The notes under the pieces were generated by a model. That model was not told where the DNA came from. It was given only the letters and a program-made list of their open reading frames with translations, and made no database searches. Shown piece by piece: positions 6,667 to 12,236 of a stretch of 12,236 nt of DNA. Within the stretch, counting starts at the first letter, position 1. Every line of letters begins with the position of its first letter. A program made the position numbers and the translations under genes. The DNA is from CAZQYC01 sp043746555 (GTDB lineage: Bacteria > Pseudomonadota > Gammaproteobacteria > Steroidobacterales > Steroidobacteraceae), in assembly GCA_043746555.1 (NCBI GenBank), contig JAYTQU010000147.1, forward strand, positions 1-12,236. Direction: 5' to 3'.

Positions 6667-7281
6667 ATGGCCGAATCAATTCCCCACGAAGGCGTTAAGA
6701 AGGCGGAAAAAGCGCCTGCCAATCCGGCCGCTCGCACCAATCTATTGTTGATCGTCATTATCGGCGTGCTCGCGCTACTGTTAGTGGTCGGAATCGTGGG
6801 CGGGATCATATTGATCCGCAACAGCGATCATGGTGCGTCGGCACAGACGCATGCCAATGCCGCGCCGGCCAACGAAGCCCAAGGCGACAAGGCGTCGGCC
6901 AAGTCCAAAGAAGATGACAAGAAGAAGGCCGTAAAGAAAGACAAGGACGCTCCGAGAGCGCAAGCGCTCTATGTGACGCTCGAACCACCGTTCGTCGTGA
7001 ACTTCCCCCCCGGCAAGCCCGCGAAGTTTTTGCAGATCAGCATGGACATCATGACGCGCGATCCGGCGATGGCGCAATTTCTCAAAGACAACAACCCGCT
7101 GCTGCGAAACGACCTACTGATGCTGTTCGGTAATCAGGAATACGAAAGTGTGGTTGCCCCGGAAGGCAGAGAAAGTCTACGCACGTTGGCCTTGGAAACT
7201 GTGCGCGGCGTAGTGAAGAAGGAAGGTGGAAAACCGGCCGATGTCGAGGCCGTTTATTTCACCAGTCTCGTCATGCAATAA
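6667..7281 (+). CDS. fliL: FliL, stator-associated basal body protein
   Basis: FliL is a single-pass inner-membrane protein that surrounds the MotAB stator and supports motor function under load. The 204-aa product has a short cytoplasmic N terminus, a membrane segment at about residues 25-50 and a strongly charged Lys/Asp/Ala linker at about 58-97. The periplasmic FliL domain follows from about 98 to the end (LYVTLEPPFVVNF, then a C-terminal VEAVYFTSLVMQ). The linker is longer than in many relatives, which accounts for the length above the usual 150-180 aa. The start is supported by GAGG at 6655-6658, 8 bp before the ATG. It is the first gene behind the sigma-54 promoter. A run of seven C at 7005-7011 lies inside the coding region. 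Confidence 0.95.
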   Translation: MAESIPHEGVKKAEKAPANPAARTNLLLIVIIGVLALLLVVGIVGGIILIRNSDHGASAQTHANAAPANEAQGDKASAKSKEDDKKKAVKKDKDAPRAQALYVTLEPPFVVNFPPGKPAKFLQISMDIMTRDPAMAQFLKDNNPLLRNDLLMLFGNQEYESVVAPEGRESLRTLALETVRGVVKKEGGKPADVEAVYFTSLVMQ

Positions 7282-7303
7282 CCAAAAAGACCCGGATGCA
7301 TTC

Positions 7304-8359
7304 ATGGCCAACGAGATTCTAGATCAAGACGAAATCGACGCGCTGATCCACGGCGTCGATAACGGCAAAGTAAAAACCGAAAGCGACGAACCGGTCGCGA
7401 CGGGCGAGGTGCGCGTCTACGATCTCACCACCCAGACGCGCATTGTGCGCGGACGCATGCCGACGCTCGATCTCATCAACGAACGCTTTGCCCGTCTTTA
7501 TCGAACGACGCTTTTCAACATGTTGCGGCGCACGCCGCAGATTTCGGTCGCAACGGTGCAACTAAGCAAGTTCTCCGACTATCTGCACAGTCTGTACGTT
7601 CCAACCAGTCTCAACATGGTGAAGGTGCATCCGTTTCGCGGCACTGGACTAATTGTGCTCGATCCGAAGCTGGTGTTCTCGGCGGTCGACAATTTTTTTG
7701 GCGGAACCGGTCGGCACGCGAAAATCGAAGGGCGCGATTTCACCACCACCGAGTCCCGCATCATTCAACTGCTGTTGAAAGGAGTATTCGCGGACGTGCA
7801 AGCCGCGTGGGCCAACGTCGCCAAGATAGAAATTGAATATTTGAGTTCGGAAATGAATCCGCAGTTTGCCAATATCGCGGGCCCAACGGAGATGGTGGTG
7901 ATTAGCTCGTTTCACATCGAGCTCGACGGTGGCGGCGGAAATCTGCACGTCACGATGCCAACTTCGATGCTCGAACCGGTGCGCGAAATTCTCGACTCCG
8001 GCGCGGCGACCGATCGCATCGGTCAGGACGAGCGCTGGTCGCAGGCATTGCGTGAAGAAATCGAAGACGCGGAAATCGAACTCGGCATGGTTTTGGGTCG
8101 CGGCGAGTTGACGCTCGGCGAACTCATCAACTTGCAACCCGGCGATGTGGTGCCGTTCGATTTCGGCGGGCGCGCCACGATTGTGGTCGGCGACGTTCCG
8201 GTGTTTCGCGGCAATTACGGCACATCGCATGGCATGCAGGCGCTCAAGATCGACGAGCGCGTGTTGCGCCACAAACCGAAAGTGCTCGACAAGCTGATGC
8301 CGCGTCAACCGCGACTCGATCAGCAAATCGAACAACGCAGCAACTCGTTCCCAGAATAA
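7304..8359 (+). CDS. fliM: FliM, flagellar motor switch protein, CheY-P receptor
   Basis: FliM forms the wall of the C ring; its N terminus binds phosphorylated CheY and its middle domain contacts FliG, so it reverses rotation. The 351-aa product starts at the ATG at 7304. A start at 7226 is in frame but would run 56 bp into fliL and add unrelated residues before the conserved N-terminal peptide. From 7304 the protein begins with the CheY-binding motif (DQDEIDAL, residues 7-14), as in the family. The GGxG loop of the middle domain reads FFGGTGR at residues 131-137. A SPOA (FliN-like) domain lies at about 255-330 (GELTLGELINLQPGDV). The ribosome-binding site is weak. It starts 22 bp after fliL. 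A run of seven T at 7693-7699 encodes the Asn-Phe-Phe just before the GGxG loop. Confidence 0.97.
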   Translation: MANEILDQDEIDALIHGVDNGKVKTESDEPVATGEVRVYDLTTQTRIVRGRMPTLDLINERFARLYRTTLFNMLRRTPQISVATVQLSKFSDYLHSLYVPTSLNMVKVHPFRGTGLIVLDPKLVFSAVDNFFGGTGRHAKIEGRDFTTTESRIIQLLLKGVFADVQAAWANVAKIEIEYLSSEMNPQFANIAGPTEMVVISSFHIELDGGGGNLHVTMPTSMLEPVREILDSGAATDRIGQDERWSQALREEIEDAEIELGMVLGRGELTLGELINLQPGDVVPFDFGGRATIVVGDVPVFRGNYGTSHGMQALKIDERVLRHKPKVLDKLMPRQPRLDQQIEQRSNSFPE

Positions 8360-8390
8360 TCGCGCAGTTTAGTATCGCAGAGGTAAGACT

Positions 8391-8726
8391 ATGGCCGCTC
8401 CCAACTCCACCGAAGCCGCTGAATTCGAAAATTTGCGCGACGAAGCGCTCCTCGAAGGCAAGCGCGACGTTAATCTTGAAGTGGTGCTCGACGTGCCGGT
8501 AACGCTGTCGATGGAAGTCGGCCGAGCGCGTCTTCCGATTCGCAATTTGTTGCAGCTTAATCAAGGCTCCGTGGTGGAGCTGGATCGCGCGGCGGGCGAA
8601 CCGCTCGATGTATATGTGAACGGTACATTGATCGCTCACGGCGAAGTTGTGGTGGTAAACGAGAAGTTCGGCATCCGCCTTACCGATGTCATTAGTCCCG
8701 CCGAGCGCATTCGCAAATTGAAATAG
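8391..8726 (+). CDS. fliN: FliN, flagellar motor switch protein
   Basis: FliN forms the lower rim of the C ring with the FliM C terminus and docks FliH, bringing the export ATPase to the base of the flagellum. The 111-aa product is nearly all SPOA domain (about residues 28-103: LDVPVTLSMEVG, then LNQGSVVELDR, then the closing segment GIRLTDVISPAERIRKL). It lacks the longer variable N-terminal extension seen in E. coli (137 aa) and Pseudomonas, so it is a compact form. The start is well supported by AGAGG at 8379-8383, 7 bp before the ATG. It lies 31 bp after fliM and 4 bp before fliO. Confidence 0.97.
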   Translation: MAAPNSTEAAEFENLRDEALLEGKRDVNLEVVLDVPVTLSMEVGRARLPIRNLLQLNQGSVVELDRAAGEPLDVYVNGTLIAHGEVVVVNEKFGIRLTDVISPAERIRKLK

Positions 8727-8730
8727 ACGT

Positions 8731-9234
8731 ATGCGAACGACCACGCTCCGCTTGCTAAGAACAATCGCACTGCTGAGCGCGGCGTGCGTATGCGGCACCG
8801 CCTCGGCACAAGATCGAGATTTGTCCGAAAAATTATTTGCCGCGCCCGTCGCCGCGCACACCACGGCTCCTTCCGGAGCCGGGTCGATGGCGCAAGCAAC
8901 CTTGGCGCTGGCGTTGGTATTGATTGCCGTGTTCGCCGCCGCCTACGGATTGCGTCGTCTGCGGAAATTCGGCGGCGCGGTCAGTGCGGACGGTATCGAA
9001 GTGATTTCGCAAGCGGCGCTCGGCTCCAAAGAACGCGCGGTATTACTGAGAGTCGCGGGCACGCATGTACTTGTCGGGGTCACGCCCGGCAATGTCAATC
9101 TCCTGCACGTATTGGCCGCCGATGCCATACCCGCGTCGCGCGAGCCGGTAGCCGCGGAACTCGGTAATCAGCCGTCACCCGCATCGCAGCCGTCGTTCAA
9201 AGCGCTGCTCAAGAAAAGTTTGGGGTTATCGTGA
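8731..9234 (+). CDS. fliO: FliO, export gate assembly factor
   Basis: FliO helps assemble the FliP-FliQ-FliR export gate core and is not kept in the finished structure. The 167-aa product has a likely Sec signal peptide: basic start, hydrophobic core at about residues 11-20 and a probable cut after TASA at 26. A short periplasmic stretch, one membrane segment at about 55-73 and a cytoplasmic domain follow. The cytoplasmic domain contains the family-like IEVISQAALGSKERAVLLRV segment and the LVGVTPG turn. FliO is among the least conserved flagellar proteins; the order fliN-fliO-fliP and the membrane layout make the call firm. The ATG is 4 bp after the fliN stop. Its TGA overlaps the GTG of fliP. 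Confidence 0.93.
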   Translation: MRTTTLRLLRTIALLSAACVCGTASAQDRDLSEKLFAAPVAAHTTAPSGAGSMAQATLALALVLIAVFAAAYGLRRLRKFGGAVSADGIEVISQAALGSKERAVLLRVAGTHVLVGVTPGNVNLLHVLAADAIPASREPVAAELGNQPSPASQPSFKALLKKSLGLS

Positions 9235-10004
9235 CCTGGGCGCTATCGCATAGAGTATTGACTGGTGCGCGGGGACTGCGGCTGTTGATTATCGGCATTG
9301 CATTGCTTGCGCCGCTCGCAGCGAACGCCGCCGGCATTCCGGCCGTCACGGTGCAAACCAACGGTAACGGACAAACCTATTCGGTGACCTTGCAAATTTT
9401 GATGGTGATGACGGCGATCACGCTGTTGCCCGCCGCGCTGTTGATGATGACCGGATTCACCCGCATCGTCATCGTTCTCGCCATTCTGCGTCAAGCGCTC
9501 GGCGCGGGACAGGCGCCGCCGAATCAAGTGCTGATCGGTCTATCGCTATTTCTCACCATGTTCGTGATGGCGCCGGTGATCGATCGCATTCAGACCGACG
9601 CCGTGCAACCGTACAGCGAGGATAAGATCACTGCAATAGTGGCGATCGATAAAGGTCTCGTGCCGTTGAAACAATTCATGCTCGATCAAACGCGCGAGAG
9701 CGACATCGCGAGTTTCGTTCGCATCGCCGGCGGCAAGGGGTTCGGTTCGCCGCAAGAAGTGCCGCTTACTATATTGGTTCCGGCGTTCGCCACCAGCGAA
9801 TTGAAGACGGCGTTTCAAATCGGATTCTTGATTTTCATTCCTTTCGTGATCATCGATTTGGTGGTCGCCAGCGTATTGATGTCGATGGGCATGATGATGC
9901 TCTCGCCGGTATTGATCTCGCTGCCGTTCAAAATCATGTTGTTCGTCTTGGTCGACGGCTGGGCGCTCGTGATGGGCACGTTAGCGTCGAGTTTTTATCG
10001 CTAG
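9231..10004 (+). CDS. fliP: FliP, flagellar type III export gate protein
   Basis: FliP is a pore-forming subunit of the export gate; five copies with FliQ and FliR make the helical channel within the MS ring. The product is 257 aa, starting at a GTG at 9231 that overlaps the fliO stop (GTGA), with TTGGGG about 6 bp upstream as the ribosome-binding site. A cleavable signal peptide is likely (hydrophobic core at about residues 16-29, cut after ANA at 33), as in other gammaproteobacterial FliP. Both family signatures are complete: PAFATSELKTAFQIGF at 184-199 and PFKIMLFVLVDGW at 232-244. Hydrophobic helices and a methionine-rich stretch (VMAPV, then MSMGMMM) are consistent with the gasket region. 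Length and motifs are standard. Confidence 0.98.
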   Translation: MTWALSHRVLTGARGLRLLIIGIALLAPLAANAAGIPAVTVQTNGNGQTYSVTLQILMVMTAITLLPAALLMMTGFTRIVIVLAILRQALGAGQAPPNQVLIGLSLFLTMFVMAPVIDRIQTDAVQPYSEDKITAIVAIDKGLVPLKQFMLDQTRESDIASFVRIAGGKGFGSPQEVPLTILVPAFATSELKTAFQIGFLIFIPFVIIDLVVASVLMSMGMMMLSPVLISLPFKIMLFVLVDGWALVMGTLASSFYR

Positions 10005-10014
10005 GTAATTTCCA

Positions 10015-10284
10015 ATGACTCCCGAAACCGTTATGACTGTTGCGCAACGAGCATTGGAAATGACTCTGCTGCTTTCCGCGCCGTTGTTGCTCGCGGCGTT
10101 GGTGGTGGGTTTGTTGGTCGGCGTGTTTCAGGCCGCAACGCAAATCAACGAAATGACCTTGTCGTTCATTCCAAAGTTGCTCGGCATGGCGGCGACGGTA
10201 GTGATCGCTGGTCCATGGATGCTCAAACTCATCGTCGGGTATACGCGCGAATTATTCGAAAGCATTCCAGGGCTGATTGGTTGA
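10015..10284 (+). CDS. fliQ: FliQ, flagellar type III export gate protein
   Basis: FliQ packs around the FliP-FliR pore as the outer layer of the export gate. The 89-aa product has the exact family length and two hydrophobic helices at about residues 17-39 and 55-77. Between them is the conserved segment FQAATQINEMTLSFIPK. AGGT at 10003-10006 lies 8 bp before the ATG and overlaps the fliP stop codon, so translation is probably coupled. The gap to fliP is 10 bp, but the gap to fliR downstream is 132 bp, unusually wide for this operon. Confidence 0.97.
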   Translation: MTPETVMTVAQRALEMTLLLSAPLLLAALVVGLLVGVFQAATQINEMTLSFIPKLLGMAATVVIAGPWMLKLIVGYTRELFESIPGLIG

Positions 10285-10416
10285 AAGGCGGGAAATCGTG
10301 AAAGCGAAAGTGCGTGAATTGAAAAGAGTGAATCCGCATCGGGCCGATGGCGTCGACGCCGCTGCCGTTTGCTCTTGCGCTTTAACGACCTCCCGTCTTC
10401 ACGTCCTGAGGTTGTC
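10285..10416 (+). other. 132-bp fliQ-fliR spacer with a 12-bp palindrome
   Basis: The spacer begins with a purine-rich stretch (about 10283-10333) carrying GTGAA three times (10298, 10314, 10328). It contains the perfect palindrome GGCGTCGACGCC at 10349-10360. A 47-codon GTG frame (10298-10441), preceded by GGCGGGA, crosses it and runs 25 bp into fliR, but its translation is unlike any family I know. No promoter matching sigma-54 or sigma-28 is visible. I regard the spacer as non-coding; whether it controls fliR is open. Confidence 0.5.
10408..10411 (+). promoter_or_regulatory. Ribosome-binding site that fixes the fliR start
   Basis: GAGG at 10408-10411 is 5 bp before the ATG at 10417. An upstream in-frame TTG at 10369 and in-frame ATGs at 10423 and 10435 are less well placed, so this site decides the start in favour of 10417. 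Confidence 0.7.
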
Positions 10417-11247
10417 ATGCTCATGGGCTTCGCCATGCTGACGCTCTCTCCCGGCCAACTCGAAGCTTATCTCGCTCAGTATTTCTGGCCGTTTGTGCGC
10501 ATCGGTGCATGTTTGATGGTGGCGCCGGCATTTGGCGCGCGCTTCGTTCCGCCGCGCTTGCGCATCGCGTTGGCGGGTGCGTTGACTTTATTGATCGCGC
10601 CCACGATAACAACGCCGACCGGCGTTGCGATGTTGTCGGTACAAGGACTCATCATTACATTGCAACAAGTACTCATCGGCGTCGCCGCCGGATTTGTTTT
10701 GCAACTGGTATTCGATTCGTTGGCAATGGGTGGACAACTTCTGGCCAACAGCATGGGCTTGAGCTTTGCGTTCAATGTCGATCCACAACACGGCGCCAGC
10801 ACGCCGGTGGTCGGACAGTTGTACATGTTGATTGTGATGTTGACGTTCTTGGCGCTCGACGGTCATATCGCATTACTCGATGCTTTGCTTACCGGATTCA
10901 AGACGCTACCGGTGAGCGCGCACGGAATCAGCGCCGCGAGCGCGTGGTCGGTGGTGGAATGGGGGCGCTATCTTTTCGAGGGCGCGCTGGCGGTCGCATT
11001 GCCGGGGATGACCGCGTTATTGATCGTCAATTTGGGTTTCGGCGTGATGAGTCGCGCGGCGCCATCGCTCAATATGTTTGCCGTTGGATTTCCGATTACG
11101 TTGGTGTTCGGTCTCGCGATCGTGTTGTTCGGACTCCCGGCTGTACAAGCCAGCTTCACTGCGTTGTTCGGCGTCGCGCTTAACGCGCTCGGTGGATTGC
11201 TGGGCGGCGTATCGAGCGGTAGCGCTATGCAAACGAGTGGAGCATAG
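10417..11247 (+). CDS. fliR: FliR, flagellar type III export gate protein
   Basis: FliR is the single-copy subunit that closes the FliP ring and completes the export pore. From the ATG at 10417 it is 276 aa (261 in E. coli). An in-frame TTG at 10369 would add 16 polar residues with no support, whereas 10417 has GAGG 5 bp before it. The N terminus reads LSPGQLEAYLAQYFWPFVRI, like known FliR proteins. At least five hydrophobic segments follow. Conserved features include the VPPRLRIALAG segment near residue 47, the segment MGLSFAFNVDPQHGASTPVV at about 114-133, and MSRAAPSLNMFAVGFPI near 212. The stop is 2 bp before the flhB GTG. Confidence 0.96.
   Translation: MLMGFAMLTLSPGQLEAYLAQYFWPFVRIGACLMVAPAFGARFVPPRLRIALAGALTLLIAPTITTPTGVAMLSVQGLIITLQQVLIGVAAGFVLQLVFDSLAMGGQLLANSMGLSFAFNVDPQHGASTPVVGQLYMLIVMLTFLALDGHIALLDALLTGFKTLPVSAHGISAASAWSVVEWGRYLFEGALAVALPGMTALLIVNLGFGVMSRAAPSLNMFAVGFPITLVFGLAIVLFGLPAVQASFTALFGVALNALGGLLGGVSSGSAMQTSGA
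11239..11242 (+). promoter_or_regulatory. Ribosome-binding site of flhB inside fliR
   Basis: GGAG at 11239-11242 lies in the last codons of fliR, 7 bp before the GTG at 11250. It supports the GTG start and translational coupling of the two genes. Confidence 0.65.
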
Positions 11248-11249
11248 CG

Positions 11250-12236
11250 GTGGCCGATCAAGAGCAACAAGATCGAACCGAACAGGCCACGCCGAAACGC
11301 TTGGAGGAAGCGCGTCGCAGCGGTGACATTCCGCGATCGCGGGAACTAAGCGCCGCCGCGGTATCGATGACAGGCGCAATCGGGATTTTATTTCTCGGCG
11401 GCACCGCGTCGGGGCACTTGCACGACATGATGCGTGCGGGTTTGTCGTTGACACGAGACCAAGCCATGCGAGAAGAGTATCTCGTGCCGGCGTTAGCGCA
11501 ATCGGCCAATGCGGCGCTGCAAGCCTGCGCACCGATTTTCATTGCGATCGTGTTGGCCGCGTTAATGGCGCCGCTCTTGCTCGGCGGCTGGTCGTTTAGT
11601 ACCGAAGCGCTCGCGCCTAACTTTTCGCGTTTGAGTCCGGCGGCCGGATTCAAACGGATGTTCTCGGCGCGCGCCGCAATCGAACTTGCCAAGTCGCTCG
11701 CGAAATTCGGCGTAGTGGCGCTCGCCGCGGTGTTGGTGCTGCGCTTCGATATGCCACGTTTGCTCGGATTAGGCAACGAGCCGGCGACGCGCGGCGCGCT
11801 GCATGCGGCGCACATGTGTGCGCAGGCCTTCGCGATTCTCACGGCAAGCTTGCTGTTGATCGCCGCGATCGATGCGCCCTATCAACTTTGGCAGTACGCG
11901 AAAAAGATGCGCATGTCGCGCGACGAGATTCGCCGCGAAATGAAAGAAAGCGACGGCGCGCCCGAAATCAAGAGTCGCATTCGACAAGCGCAACAGGAAA
12001 TGGCGCGACGACGCATGATGCACGAAGTACCCAAGGCCGATGTCGTGGTCACGAATCCCACGCACTTCGCCGTCGCACTTCGCTACGACGAGAATCGCAT
12101 GCGCGCGCCGATCGTCGTCGCCAAGGGCGCCGATCTGATTGCGACTCGTATTCGCGAGATCGCCGCCGAACACAATGTGCCGTTGTTCGAAGCGCCGCCG
12201 CTGGCCCGCGTGCTTCATCGCAATGTCGATATCGGC
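11250..12236 (+). CDS. flhB: FlhB, export switch protein (3' end outside window)
   Basis: FlhB is the membrane protein whose cytoplasmic domain cleaves itself and, with FliK, changes the export specificity from hook to filament proteins. The frame is open from a GTG at 11250 to the window edge, giving 329 codons; about 50 residues of the usual ~380 are missing. The N terminus carries the family pattern TEQATPKRLEEARRSGDIPR (10-29). Four hydrophobic segments follow, then the charged linker (MSRDEIRREMKESDGAPEIK) and the autocleavage motif NPTH at residues 269-272, the same numbering as in Salmonella (cut between N269 and P270). Downstream AVALRYDE and PIVVAKG are typical of the cleaved C-terminal part. 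The GTG start is chosen for the GGAG 7 bp upstream and for the complete N-terminal motif. Confidence 0.96.
   Translation, partial: MADQEQQDRTEQATPKRLEEARRSGDIPRSRELSAAAVSMTGAIGILFLGGTASGHLHDMMRAGLSLTRDQAMREEYLVPALAQSANAALQACAPIFIAIVLAALMAPLLLGGWSFSTEALAPNFSRLSPAAGFKRMFSARAAIELAKSLAKFGVVALAAVLVLRFDMPRLLGLGNEPATRGALHAAHMCAQAFAILTASLLLIAAIDAPYQLWQYAKKMRMSRDEIRREMKESDGAPEIKSRIRQAQQEMARRRMMHEVPKADVVVTNPTHFAVALRYDENRMRAPIVVAKGADLIATRIREIAAEHNVPLFEAPPLARVLHRNVDIG

Noticed and set aside
7226..7303. In-frame upstream extension of fliM from an ATG at 7226
   Set aside because: It would overlap fliL by 56 bp and place 26 unrelated residues before the conserved CheY-binding N terminus, which starts properly at 7304.
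7649..8335. 228-codon open frame on the - strand inside fliM
   Set aside because: It is fully antisense to fliM, resembles no family, and has a composition typical of shadow frames.
10369..10416. TTG start 16 codons upstream of the chosen fliR start
   Set aside because: It has no ribosome-binding site and adds polar residues absent from the family; GAGG at 10408-10411 supports 10417.
10298..10441. 47-codon GTG frame between fliQ and fliR as a gene
   Set aside because: A plausible ribosome-binding site exists, but the translation shows no recognisable family and it overlaps the fliR start; kept only as part of a finding on the spacer.
10509..11183. 224-codon + strand frame inside fliR
   Set aside because: It is an alternative frame of fliR with Arg/Gly-rich shadow composition; the fliR frame has the membrane helices and conserved segments.

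Overview
This window is a contiguous flagellar basal-body, switch and export gene cluster, with every gene on the + strand: fliF, fliG, fliH, fliI, fliJ, fliK, then fliL, fliM, fliN, fliO, fliP, fliQ, fliR and the first 329 codons of flhB, which runs off the right edge. The order is the one found in polarly flagellated Gammaproteobacteria that control flagella with sigma-54 (Pseudomonas, Xanthomonas, Vibrio and relatives). Together with a consensus-quality sigma-54 promoter before fliL, this suggests a moderately GC-rich gammaproteobacterium outside the enteric group. The genus cannot be told from the window.

Layout. Positions 1-94 are a non-coding leader before fliF, built from two pairs of direct repeats and without a recognisable Shine-Dalgarno sequence. 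Positions 95-5227 hold fliF-fliG-fliH-fliI-fliJ, all joined by start/stop overlaps of 8, 8, 4 and 4 bp, so they are almost certainly one translationally coupled transcript. A 61-bp gap with a weak sigma-28-like sequence precedes fliK (5289-6326). A 340-bp gap (6327-6666) follows. It holds two inverted repeats and, 43 bp before the fliL start codon, a -24/-12 element matching the sigma-54 consensus. The second unit runs from fliL to flhB with short gaps (up to 31 bp) except for 132 bp between fliQ and fliR.

How the genes work together. FliF forms the MS ring. FliG, FliM and FliN form the switch/C ring under it, with FliM carrying the CheY-P-binding N terminus. FliL sits around the stator. FliP, FliQ, FliR and FlhB form the core of the flagellar type III export gate, with FliO as its assembly factor. 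FliH, FliI and FliJ form the ATPase complex that feeds it. FliK measures the hook and, with FlhB, switches export from hook to filament substrates. Key residues visible in the translations are intact: FliI Walker A, FliG torque residues, the FlhB NPTH autocleavage site and both FliP family signatures.

Start corrections made here: fliM is best started at 7304 (351 aa), fliR at 10417 (276 aa, good ribosome-binding site), fliP at a GTG overlapping the fliO stop, and flhB at a GTG two bases after the fliR stop. I found no mobile element, tRNA, rRNA, CRISPR array or clear rho-independent terminator. I see no previously undescribed system; the most informative signals are regulatory.
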